Below, in pieces: positions 1 to 7,407 of a DNA stretch of 13,616 nucleotides. The translations under genes and the position numbers were made by a program. Under the pieces are notes generated by a model. The model was not told the origin of the DNA. It did not search any database and saw nothing but the letters and a program-made list of their open reading frames with translations. Positions within the stretch are counted from its first letter, which is position 1. Every line of letters starts with the position of its first letter. The DNA is taken from the NCBI GenBank assembly GCA_002469605.1, contig DKMV01000240.1, positions 1-13,616 on the forward strand, read 5' to 3'. The stretch is from Leclercia sp. UBA7405. Lineage in GTDB: Bacteria; Pseudomonadota; Gammaproteobacteria; Enterobacterales; Enterobacteriaceae.

Positions 1-1234
1 CGATGGCGTCATCCACCACCATGGTGAGGGCCAGAATTAGGGCGAACAAACTCAGGGTGTTGGCGGTGTAGCCCAACCCATAGAGCACCGCAAAGGTTCC
101 GACCAGCGAGACCGGAATGGCCAGGGCGACAATCAGCGTCGCGCGCCAGCTCTGCAGGAAGAGGGAGACCACCACCACCACGGCGAACATCGTCAGCGCC
201 AGCGAGAGGCCGATCTCTTTGATGGTGGCGGCGACAAAGGCGGTGGTATCGAACTTCACCTCCCAGCGCAGATCCTCCGGGAAGCGGGTCGCAAGGCGCT
301 CCAGCTCGGCGCGCACCGCCCCCGCTACCCGCAGGGCGTTGGCCGATGGCGCGGGGTAAATGCCGAGATAGGCTGAGTCATGGCCGTTCAGCTGCGCGCC
401 GGAGCTGTAGCTACGCGAGCCCAGCTCAATATTTGCCACCTCTTTCAGGCGTACCAGCTGGCCCATCTCGCCGACGCGAAGAATAAGATCGGCAAAGGCC
501 TCGGCCTCGTTGAGCCGCCCCAGCCCGTTGATGGTAAGGGTCTGCTGCTGGCCGTTGAAGACCGGCGGCGTCCCCACCTGCCCCGCCGCCCCCTGGACGT
601 TCTGCTCGCGCAGGGCCTGGGCGATATCATCGGTGGTGACGTTCAGGGCGTTCATGCGATCCGGGCGCAGCCAGATGCGCATGCTGTAGTCCCGCGCGCC
701 AAACATCTGCACCTGCCCGACGCCCGGCAGGCGCGCCAGGGCTTCCCGCACCTGGGTGCTGGCGTAGTTGCTGACAAACAGCGGGGAGTGGGTGTTGTTG
801 GGCGAGTAAAGGCTGACGCCCATCATCAGATTGGTGGCGCGCTTGCGCACCTGCACGCCGTTCTGCTGCGCCTCGGCAGGAAGCTGCGCCACCGCCTGGG
901 CAACGCGGTTTTGCACGTCGATGGCCGCGAGATCCGCATCCGTGCCGGCGGCGAAGGTGATGTTCAGGCTGTAGCCCCCCTCGTCGGAGCTGGTCGATTC
1001 CATATAGAGCATATGGTCCACGCCGTTGAGCTGGGTCTCCAGCGGGGTGGCGATGGCCTCGGCCACGTCCGCCGCGCTGGCGCCCGGCCAGCTGGCCGAC
1101 ACGTTCACCACCGGGGGGGCGATCTGCGGGTACTGCTCAACGGGGATTATGCGCAGGGCAATGCCCCCCAGCAGCAGGATCGTCAGCGCAATTACCATCG
1201 CAAAGCGCGGGCGTTTGATGAAAAACGTCAGCAT
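1..1234 (-). CDS. RND-family efflux pump permease (AcrB/MexB-like), N-terminal 411 residues, cut by the window edge
   Basis: Inner-membrane proton-driven drug exporter of the HAE-1 RND family, expected to work as a trimer with the adaptor encoded just upstream and an outer-membrane channel. The first 411 residues are present. They begin MLTFFIKRPRFA, the usual cytoplasmic start before TM1 (about residues 10-30). A large periplasmic porter segment follows, with the family signature GTDADLAAIDVQNRV at about 97-111. TM2-TM4 begin at about residue 337. The last visible residues are MVVDDAI, so the paired TM4 aspartates (D408 and D409) of the proton relay are intact. A strong AAGGAG site lies 5 nt before the ATG, and the start is 9 bp after the adaptor stop, so the two genes are surely co-transcribed. 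The C-terminal ~60% and any outer-membrane factor lie outside. I cannot assign it to AcrB, EefB, OqxB or a named paralogue. Confidence 0.93.
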   Translation of the reverse strand, partial: MLTFFIKRPRFAMVIALTILLLGGIALRIIPVEQYPQIAPPVVNVSASWPGASAADVAEAIATPLETQLNGVDHMLYMESTSSDEGGYSLNITFAAGTDADLAAIDVQNRVAQAVAQLPAEAQQNGVQVRKRATNLMMGVSLYSPNNTHSPLFVSNYASTQVREALARLPGVGQVQMFGARDYSMRIWLRPDRMNALNVTTDDIAQALREQNVQGAAGQVGTPPVFNGQQQTLTINGLGRLNEAEAFADLILRVGEMGQLVRLKEVANIELGSRSYSSGAQLNGHDSAYLGIYPAPSANALRVAGAVRAELERLATRFPEDLRWEVKFDTTAFVAATIKEIGLSLALTMFAVVVVVSLFLQSWRATLIVALAIPVSLVGTFAVLYGLGYTANTLSLFALILALTMVVDDAI

Positions 1235-1243
1235 GATGGCTCC

Positions 1244-2323
1244 TTAATTGAGGATCTGAACGGCCACGCCCGGCTGCACGCGCCCGGCACCGTCGGTAAT
1301 GGCTCGCTCCCCCGGCAGCACGCCGGATGCGATCTGAAACCGTTGCCCCACCTGCCCGGCAACGGTCAGGGGGCGCTTCTCAACCTTGTCCTCTTCGTTG
1401 AGTACCCAGGCATAAAACCCCTCGTCGTTTTGTTGCACCGCGGCGGCAGGCAGGGTTAAGACGCTCTGCTCGCCGCGCGGGCGCAGCCAGACGTTGACGC
1501 TCCCGCCGGGCAACAGCTGATGGCGAGGATTGGCAAATTCGGCGCGCAGCATCACGCTGGCGGTGCGCGGATCGATTCGGTTATCCACCGAGGTCAGGGT
1601 GCCGCTTATGCGCTGGTCGTTATCCACCAGCTGGGCCTGCCAGGCCTGTTTCAGGGCGCTGATATCCGCATGCTGCCCCGCCTTGGCGGCAAAGGATCCC
1701 TCCTCCAGCGCAAAGGCGACGCGGATCGGGTCAAGCTGCACCACCTCTACCAGCACGCCGCTGGCGGGGTTGACCAGGCTGCCCACATGGAAGCGGCTGT
1801 GCCCCACGCGGCCCGCGATGGGTGAGGTAATGCGGGTATAGGCCAGGGTTACCTTGCGGGCCTCGAGTCGGGCTCTGGCCTGCTCCAGCGCGGCGCGGGC
1901 GACGTCGCGCTGCATCCGCGCGTTATCCACGTCGTGACGGCTAATGGCGTTGCTATTCCCCAGACTCGCAAAGCGGGTCAGCTGCTGCTGCGCCTGACGC
2001 AATGTCGCTTCGGCGCTTTTCACCTCTGCTTCGGCCAGCCGCACGGCGGCGCGCGGCTCGGCATCGTCCAGCTCAAACAGCAGCTCCCCCTGTTTTACCT
2101 CCTGCCCGTCGCGGAAGTGAATGCGGGTGATGCTCCCTTCCGTGCGGGCGCGCAGCTCAACGCTGTGGATGGCTTCGATACGGCCGGGGATCTGGCGTTC
2201 GCCGGCATGCGCGGTTTGCTCCACGGTGGCGATGCGTACGGGGATCGCGGCGGCAAGGGCGGGTTTCAGGGTGCAGACGAGGAGTGCGCTGGCCAGTGCG
2301 GCGCGCAGGAGGGCCTGTTTCAT
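1244..2323 (-). CDS. Periplasmic adaptor (membrane fusion protein) of the RND pump
   Basis: HlyD/AcrA-type adaptor that links the inner-membrane RND permease to an outer-membrane channel. It has 359 residues. Residues 1-25 form a signal peptide with an ALAA cleavage region and no lipobox cysteine at that point, so it is probably a soluble periplasmic or N-terminally anchored protein, unlike lipidated AcrA. After it come a beta-barrel/lipoyl half (IPGRIEAIHSVELRARTEG, about 45-64), an alanine/glutamine-rich coiled-coil hairpin (about 90-160), the second lipoyl half (ITSPIAGRVG, about 164-173), and a membrane-proximal domain ending in GVAVQILN. Length and domain order are normal. An AGAGG ribosome site lies 8 nt before the ATG. 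It follows the P-type ATPase gene by 51 bp and precedes the permease by 9 bp. The adaptor function is secure; the substrate is unknown. Confidence 0.93.
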   Translation of the reverse strand: MKQALLRAALASALLVCTLKPALAAAIPVRIATVEQTAHAGERQIPGRIEAIHSVELRARTEGSITRIHFRDGQEVKQGELLFELDDAEPRAAVRLAEAEVKSAEATLRQAQQQLTRFASLGNSNAISRHDVDNARMQRDVARAALEQARARLEARKVTLAYTRITSPIAGRVGHSRFHVGSLVNPASGVLVEVVQLDPIRVAFALEEGSFAAKAGQHADISALKQAWQAQLVDNDQRISGTLTSVDNRIDPRTASVMLRAEFANPRHQLLPGGSVNVWLRPRGEQSVLTLPAAAVQQNDEGFYAWVLNEEDKVEKRPLTVAGQVGQRFQIASGVLPGERAITDGAGRVQPGVAVQILN

Positions 2324-2344
2324 GGGAAGTGCCTCTTGGTGAGT

Positions 2345-2367
2345 CCCCCCGGCTTTACGCCGGGGGG
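2345..2367 (-). terminator. GC-rich 9-bp hairpin between the ATPase and adaptor genes
   Basis: A perfect 9-bp stem (CCCCCCGGC paired with GCCGGGGGG) with a 5-nt loop fills most of the 51-bp gap between the ATPase stop and the adaptor start. Neither strand has a T-run after the stem, so it does not fit a standard intrinsic terminator. It could be a weak terminator, an mRNA 3'-end protector or a processing point that separates expression of the ATPase from the pump genes. Strand is given as minus because both flanking genes read that way. Confidence 0.4.
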
Positions 2368-2374
2368 CAGAACG

Positions 2375-5098
2375 TTATGTTGCTTTACGGAACCTGCGGG
2401 TCAGGCGCTTCTCGATTTCGACGATGAAGAACATCACCCCCGCCACCGCCAGGGTCACACCCCAGTAGCGCAGCGGCAGCGCTTCGGTACCAAACAGCAT
2501 CTGCATAAACGGCAGGTAGATGATGGCCAGCTGCAGCAGAAGCAGTACGCCGGTCACCAGCCAGATGCCTTTGTTCGCCAGCAGACCGCGGTTGAGGGAG
2601 AAGCCCTCGCTGTTGCGGCAGTTGATCATGTAGACCCACTGGGCGCAGACCAGCATCTGCAGCAGCACGGTGCGGATAAACTCGGCGCTGTGGCCACGCG
2701 GGGCCAGCCAGGCTTCCAGCGCGAAGGCGGCGACGGCAATCATGGTGCCGACAAAGGCCACGCGCCAGACGGCGAAGGCGTCCATTACGTGCTGTGCCGT
2801 CTGGCGCGGCGGGCGCTTCATGATGTTGCGCTCGGCGGCTTCAAAGGCCAGGCCAAAGGAGAGCGTGGCGGAGGTAGCCATGTTCATCCACAAAATCAGC
2901 ACCGGCGTCAGCGGGATCACGTTACCCGCCAGCAGGGCGATGATAATCAGCAGCCCCTGCGCCAGGTTGGTGGGCATGATAAACAGAATGGTCTTCTTCA
3001 GGTTGTCGTAGACGCGGCGCCCCTCCTTCACCGAGCTGGCGATGGTGGCAAAGTTGTCATCCGTCAGGACCATGTCGGCCGCCTCTTTGGTCACCTCGGT
3101 GCCTTTGATGCCCATGGCGATACCCACGTCCGCCTGACGCAGCGCCGGCGCATCGTTCACCCCGTCGCCGGTCATGCCGACGATCTCGCCCTTCTCCTGC
3201 AGGGCCTTCACCAGGCGCAGCTTATGCTCCGGGCTGGTGCGGGCAAAGATGTCGTACTCCACCGCAGCGCTGGCCAGTTCGGCATCGTCCATCAGCTCCA
3301 GCTGGTAGCCGGTGATCGCCTGGGTGCTGTTGCTGATCCCCAGCATCTGCCCGATGCTCATGGCGGTTTGTGGGTGATCGCCGGTGATCATCTTCACGCG
3401 GATCCCGGCCTGCTGGCAGGCGTGGATGGCCTCGATAGCTTCCGGACGCGGCGGATCCATCATCCCGGCAATACCGAGGAAGATCAGGCCGCTGCCCAGA
3501 TCGTCGTGCGTCAGGGTGGTGGTATCCGCAGCGGCAGGCTTAAAGGCCGCGGCCACCATGCGCAGCCCCTGGCGGGCAAAGCGCTCTATCTCCGCTTCCC
3601 AGTAGGCGCGGTTAAAGGCTTCTGCCCCGTAGCGGCTCTGCTGCTCGGCGCAGAGGGTAAAAATGACATCCGGCGCGCCGGTAACCAGGATCTGCGACTG
3701 GTTACCAATGCGGTGATGGGTACTCATGTACTTGTACTGAGAGTCGAACGGGATTTTGCTAACCAGGGCGGTCTCGACCGGCGCCAGCTTCGCTTTGGCG
3801 GCCAACACCTTCAGCGCCCCTTCGGTTGGGCCACCGGTAATGCCCCACAGGCCGCGCTCATCCTGGACAAGCTGGCTGTCGTTGCAGAGATCGATGGTGC
3901 GCAGGTACTGCTCCAGCACCGAACCCGGCAGAACCTTCACCGGCTCGTCGCTCCCTTCGAGGCAGATGTTGCCCACCGGCTCGTAGCTGTTGCCGTCTAC
4001 GGTGTAGCAGCTGTCGGCGGTGATAATGGCTTTCACCGTCATTTCGTTCATGGTCAGGGTGCCGGTTTTATCCGAGCAGACCACGGTCATCGCCCCCAGG
4101 GTCTCAACGGTGGGCAGTTTGCGGATAATCGCCCGCTTGCGCGCCATCGCCTGCACGCCGAGGGAAAGAATAATAGAGATAATGGCCGGTAAACCCTCCG
4201 GCACCGCCGCTACCGCCAGGCTAATCAGAGAAAGCAGTAGCTCGCCGAGCGGAATGTCGCGCAGCAGCATGCTGAAGACAAAGAGCGCCGCCATCATCGC
4301 CAGAATAATGGCGAAGATCGCCTTGCCGAGCTTGTCCATCTGCACCAGCAGCGGGGTGCGGTGCTTCTCGATGCCGGCCATCATCTGGTTGATGTGGCCG
4401 AGCTCGGTATCCTGACCGGCGGCAATAACCACCCCTACCCCACCACCGGCGCTGACGGTGGTCCCGGAGAAGAGCAGGTTGGTGCGGTCGCCCAGCGACA
4501 GATCGCCGCTCAGCGGATCGGTATGTTTATCCACCACCGTTGATTCGCCGGTAAGAATAGCCTCTTCCACGCGTAAATTATGCGCTTCAATAACGCGCAT
4601 ATCTGCCGGGACGCGATCGCCAGCGCGCAATACAATAATATCCCCCGGAACTATTTCGGTGGTTTGAATAGTTTCGTGCACGCCGTTACGAATAACGCGC
4701 GCGTCACTCGATAGCATATTCCGAATACTTTGCAGGGATTTTTCGGCGTTGCTTTCCTGAATATGGCCAATTAAGGCGTTAATGACCGCCACGCCGAGAA
4801 TAACCAGCGTATCGACCCAGTGCCCCATCACGGCAGTTAATACTGCCGCCGCCAGAAGCACATAAATTAAAACATCATTAAAATGGGCCAGAAAACGCAG
4901 CCAGGCCGGTCGGGCTTTTTTTTCCGGCAGGGCATTCGGGCCATATCTATTCAGACGTATAACCGCCTCAGCCTGGTCCAAGCCGCTGGCAGTAGTCTGC
5001 TGCTGCTCCAGCGTCTGCTCAACGGTCTGCTGCCAGGCCTGCTCTACCGCTTTCGGCGGGGTTGGCGGCAGGTTCTGCGTTTTCGGCATGTTGGTCAT
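2375..5098 (-). CDS. P-type cation-transporting ATPase, P2 (SERCA/CtpF-like) class
   Basis: Inner-membrane ATP-driven cation pump, 907 residues, complete. Visible in order: cation-ATPase N domain (about 20-75), actuator loop TGES (183-186), TM4 PEGL (300-303), phosphorylation motif DKTGT with the acceptor D343, nucleotide site with TGAPD (about 473-477; the usual lysine of KGAPE is threonine), TGDGVND hinge (643-649), then six C-terminal helices. TM4 PEGL places it in the P2 group. TM5 reads PTNLAQ and TM6 reads NMATS, so two acidic calcium ligands of SERCA (E771 and D800 equivalents) are Q714 and S743, while E301 and N739 remain. The substrate is therefore open: calcium, another divalent ion or a monovalent ion. 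AAGGAG lies 7 nt before the ATG. It is first in a minus-strand series with the RND pair. Confidence 0.92.
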   Translation of the reverse strand: MTNMPKTQNLPPTPPKAVEQAWQQTVEQTLEQQQTTASGLDQAEAVIRLNRYGPNALPEKKARPAWLRFLAHFNDVLIYVLLAAAVLTAVMGHWVDTLVILGVAVINALIGHIQESNAEKSLQSIRNMLSSDARVIRNGVHETIQTTEIVPGDIIVLRAGDRVPADMRVIEAHNLRVEEAILTGESTVVDKHTDPLSGDLSLGDRTNLLFSGTTVSAGGGVGVVIAAGQDTELGHINQMMAGIEKHRTPLLVQMDKLGKAIFAIILAMMAALFVFSMLLRDIPLGELLLSLISLAVAAVPEGLPAIISIILSLGVQAMARKRAIIRKLPTVETLGAMTVVCSDKTGTLTMNEMTVKAIITADSCYTVDGNSYEPVGNICLEGSDEPVKVLPGSVLEQYLRTIDLCNDSQLVQDERGLWGITGGPTEGALKVLAAKAKLAPVETALVSKIPFDSQYKYMSTHHRIGNQSQILVTGAPDVIFTLCAEQQSRYGAEAFNRAYWEAEIERFARQGLRMVAAAFKPAAADTTTLTHDDLGSGLIFLGIAGMMDPPRPEAIEAIHACQQAGIRVKMITGDHPQTAMSIGQMLGISNSTQAITGYQLELMDDAELASAAVEYDIFARTSPEHKLRLVKALQEKGEIVGMTGDGVNDAPALRQADVGIAMGIKGTEVTKEAADMVLTDDNFATIASSVKEGRRVYDNLKKTILFIMPTNLAQGLLIIIALLAGNVIPLTPVLILWMNMATSATLSFGLAFEAAERNIMKRPPRQTAQHVMDAFAVWRVAFVGTMIAVAAFALEAWLAPRGHSAEFIRTVLLQMLVCAQWVYMINCRNSEGFSLNRGLLANKGIWLVTGVLLLLQLAIIYLPFMQMLFGTEALPLRYWGVTLAVAGVMFFIVEIEKRLTRRFRKAT

Positions 5099-5300
5099 CG
5101 TTTCGCTCCTTAATTATGTGAATGGCAGCCGGTAATCCTTTCTGGCCTATAAATAGAAAATTGCGATAAATGAAAAGACAATGTAGAAATTGATTTAGCG
5201 CAATATATTTACTGCGAAATTTCTCAGGACGCCTTATCATTTATTTGATAAGGTGATTCTTACAAAATATTTCTAAACCGACATTAAACAAGGGGGATCC
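5099..5300. promoter_or_regulatory. AT-rich divergent intergenic region with a dyad at 5232-5253
   Basis: These 202 bp separate the ATPase (reading left) from the 38-codon peptide gene (reading right) and must hold the ATPase promoter. They are far more AT-rich than the flanking genes. The clearest element is an 8-bp dyad, CCTTATCA-N6-TGATAAGG, at 5232-5253. It could be an operator or a small hairpin. A TTGATA box (5245-5250) inside it could serve as a -35 for rightward transcription, but no good -10 follows at the right distance. I cannot place a confident promoter on either strand. Confidence 0.4.
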
Positions 5301-5417
5301 ATGTTTGGTATTTATCGCGGTCACCGCCTGGCGTTATATATCGTCGCTGCCATTGTTATCGCCACGTTAATTGGCTATAGCACTTATCACTTTGTAAGAG
5401 TATTGGCGGGAGGATGA
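5301..5417 (+). CDS. Small single-pass membrane peptide, 38 residues
   Basis: An unnamed short gene. It encodes MFGIYRGHRLALY followed by a continuous hydrophobic stretch (about residues 10-26, rich in I, V, A and L) and a short tail HFVRVLAGG. That is a typical one-helix inner-membrane small protein, with basic residues at the N-terminal side suggesting an N-in orientation. AGGGGG lies 4 nt before the ATG. It starts 202 bp from the divergent ATPase gene and ends 165 bp before ybdJ. Small hydrophobic peptides next to transporters are often subunits or regulators (KdpF and MgtS are known cases), but a partnership with the ATPase is inference from position only. The Shine-Dalgarno match, clean hydrophobic profile and stop codon make chance less likely. 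I do not recognise a named family. Confidence 0.65.
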   Translation: MFGIYRGHRLALYIVAAIVIATLIGYSTYHFVRVLAGG

Positions 5418-5476
5418 CATTAATTTACACAGAAAGTGATTTATTTAATTTCGGGCGAGAAATAAGAGAAATAAAA

Positions 5477-5512
5477 GCCACTAGCGGCGGATTATTTATC
5501 CGCCACAGTGGC
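5477..5512 (-). terminator. Intrinsic terminator for leftward transcription
   Basis: A two-part hairpin: an outer 6-bp stem (GCCACT/AGTGGC), a small internal loop, and an inner 7-bp stem (GGCGGAT/ATCCGCC) closed by a 5-nt loop. On the minus strand it is followed directly by TTTTATTTCTC, the expected U-tract. On the plus strand nothing T-rich follows. The nearest minus-strand gene upstream of it is the Fes-like esterase, whose stop codon is about 305 bp away, beyond all of ybdJ. Confidence 0.7.
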
Positions 5513-5582
5513 CGGAGGTTAATATTGCTTTACGTTGCCATATCCCGGACAATGCTATTTTTAACTGACGATTAACATAAAG

Positions 5583-5831
5583 ATGAGACACCCGTTAGAA
5601 TCCCTGTTAACGGCAGGCGGCATTTTGCTGATGGCCTTTCTCTCCGTGCTGCTGCTGCCCGCCCCCTCCCTGGGTCTGCTGCTGGCGCAAAAGCTGATGA
5701 CCACCTTCCATATGGTCGATCTGAATCAGCTTTACACCATTCTGTTCTGCCTCTGGTTTTTACTGCTGGGCACTGTTGAGTTTTTTGTCCTGCGTTTTAT
5801 CTGGCGCCGCTGGTTCTCACGGGCGGCGTAG
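5583..5831 (+). CDS. ybdJ: YbdJ, DUF1158 family small inner-membrane protein
   Basis: An 82-residue protein of unknown function. Length and sequence agree with E. coli YbdJ as I recall it: start RHPLESLLTAGGILLMAFLS, middle LAQKL...FH, end VLRFIWRRWFS. It has two hydrophobic helices (about 10-32 and 50-72) and a basic C-terminal end, consistent with a two-pass inner-membrane protein. In E. coli it sits beside ybdF and nfsB in the same orientation. Here the orientation is kept, but about 3.9 kb of ram/esterase DNA lies between. Its own ribosome site is poor. A GGAGG at 5514-5518 is 64 nt upstream and better placed for a 16-codon leader (see findings). Its last 15 bp overlap the 3' end of the convergent esterase gene, and esterase transcripts would run antisense through it. 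Confidence 0.85.
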   Translation: MRHPLESLLTAGGILLMAFLSVLLLPAPSLGLLLAQKLMTTFHMVDLNQLYTILFCLWFLLLGTVEFFVLRFIWRRWFSRAA

Positions 5832-7385
5832 GCCGGTAAAGTCGCGCATACCGTGGACCAGCGCTTCGCACCAGGCGACGTAGTCATGGCCGCTGGACCA
5901 CGGATGGAAACTCACCCGATAGCCTTTCTCTTTCAGTACCTGCTCAAATTCGCGCGTATTGCGGTAGATCCCGCCGTCCGGCCCGCCGGTTTCAAATTTG
6001 CCGGCCTGCAGCCAGAAGCGGATCGGGTAGCGCGGCGACTGCTGATACTGGCGCGTTAGCCAGCTGGCCTCCTCCCCTTCCGGCGCCCACCAGTAAGAGC
6101 CGGAGAGGCTCAGCACGTTGCCAAACAGGCGCGGATAGCGCAGCGCCACCCAGGAGGCCGCGATGCCGCCGTAGCTGGAGCCCGCCAGCACCGTTTTTTG
6201 CCGCTGCAGAGCGATACCCTGCCCGCGCAGCCACGGCAGCAGCTCGTGTGCCATGGCGTTGGCGAAGCGCGGGTTAGGTGGCAGCTCTTTACTGCGCCGG
6301 GGGTGATCGAGGCTGTCGATTAATACCAGGTTGACTGGCGGCAGAAGATGGCGGGCGATGAGGCTATCCATGATGTTAGCCAGATGGTAATCGCGCTGGT
6401 AAACCTGTCCGTCGAACAGGATCAGCGTCCAGCGGGCGGGCTGATCTCCGCGCGGGCGGTAGATCATCACCTCCCGGCTATTGCCGAGCTGCCTGCTGGT
6501 GAAGGTATGGCGGGTGAGCGAGCCCTGGGTAATGGGTTTTGCGGCGGCCTGTGCCTGGCAATATCTCGCCGGGCTAAGATCGAGAAGCGAGAAGCGGTTC
6601 CAGCGATCCTGTTTGCCATCGCCGGCCGTAGCAGGATTGAGCGGATCGGCCTGGGCGCTGACCAGGATCGCCCGGCGCTGCTCCCGCGGGCTGCCCTGTA
6701 GCCGGGGCACATCGGGGGCCAGCTTGTACTGCATCAGGGTATCCGCAGGTACCACGTAACTGCGAAACCAGACGTCGGAGCGGCCCAGCCGAAAAAGCGG
6801 ATCGTGCTCCCCCGCCGGCGAGCCAAAAATAAAGACGTTTTGCCGCGCGCCGCGCCATAAAAAGGTGACGCGCTTGTGGTCGCTATCTACCGGCTCCACC
6901 AGCGGCGTACCCTCCCGCGCGACCCGCTGCCAGAACGCCCCGGTAGTGCCCCCGGCCGCCAGGCTGCGGGCGAGCGCCTGCAGCGTCGGGCTTTCCGGGG
7001 CAACATCCTGCGCGCGTGCCAGCGGTACGGTCTCTCGCATCTGCCATGCGAAACGCCACTTCACCCCTTCCGGCCCGTGCAGCACCAGCGAAGAGGGATG
7101 CTTCACCGGAAGGGCAAATAAGAGTGAGTGCTCGCCATCCTGCGGCCCGTTGGTTATCAGGCTGCGGATCGGCCGGCTTTGTCCGTCCAGCAGGGCGGCA
7201 TCGGTCACCCCGGTCAGGGTAGCGGAGACGACGTTCTCCCCCAGCACCGGCAGCATAAAACAGACCTCGCCGCTGGCGTCGAACTTGCCCTGCTGCTCTC
7301 CCTGTTGCGCCGGGTGTTCACAGGTTATCGCCATTGCTGGCTGCGCGCTTAGCCCAATCAGCAATCCACTCCACACCGTTTTCAT
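5817..7385 (-). CDS. Exported Fes/IroD-like enterochelin (siderophore) esterase
   Basis: Serine esterase of the enterochelin-esterase family, expected to hydrolyse the trilactone backbone of enterobactin-type siderophores so that iron can be released. The start chosen (522 residues) gives a clear signal peptide, MKTVWSGLLIGLSAQPAMA, with AAAAGG-like spacing of 6 nt before the ATG. A longer in-frame reading upstream would bury that signal and run through the inverted repeat. The Fes N-terminal domain spans about 145-280 (FWQRVAREGTPLVEP, VTFLWRG, FSLLDLS). The esterase domain spans about 300-515: nucleophile motif GSSYGG with S404, SGSYWW, and GHDYVAW with H500; E465 or a nearby acid may complete the triad. 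Classical Fes is about 400 residues and cytoplasmic, so this is an exported, longer relative, functionally comparable to periplasmic PfeE of Pseudomonas. It lies after ramA, separated by a large hairpin. The substrate is inferred from family. Confidence 0.85.
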   Translation of the reverse strand: MKTVWSGLLIGLSAQPAMAITCEHPAQQGEQQGKFDASGEVCFMLPVLGENVVSATLTGVTDAALLDGQSRPIRSLITNGPQDGEHSLLFALPVKHPSSLVLHGPEGVKWRFAWQMRETVPLARAQDVAPESPTLQALARSLAAGGTTGAFWQRVAREGTPLVEPVDSDHKRVTFLWRGARQNVFIFGSPAGEHDPLFRLGRSDVWFRSYVVPADTLMQYKLAPDVPRLQGSPREQRRAILVSAQADPLNPATAGDGKQDRWNRFSLLDLSPARYCQAQAAAKPITQGSLTRHTFTSRQLGNSREVMIYRPRGDQPARWTLILFDGQVYQRDYHLANIMDSLIARHLLPPVNLVLIDSLDHPRRSKELPPNPRFANAMAHELLPWLRGQGIALQRQKTVLAGSSYGGIAASWVALRYPRLFGNVLSLSGSYWWAPEGEEASWLTRQYQQSPRYPIRFWLQAGKFETGGPDGGIYRNTREFEQVLKEKGYRVSFHPWSSGHDYVAWCEALVHGMRDFTGLRRP

Positions 7386-7407
7386 TGGCAGCCTTTTATC
7401 CAAAAAT

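Noticed and set aside
380..1459. 359-codon plus-strand open frame opposite the RND permease and adaptor
   Set aside because: Antisense shadow. It crosses the boundary between two well-supported minus-strand genes and has no domain features.
1934..4192. 752-codon plus-strand open frame opposite the ATPase and adaptor
   Set aside because: It is the antisense of two convincing genes. The translation is low-complexity (rich in H, Q, G, A) with no recognisable domain, as expected for GC-rich shadow frames.
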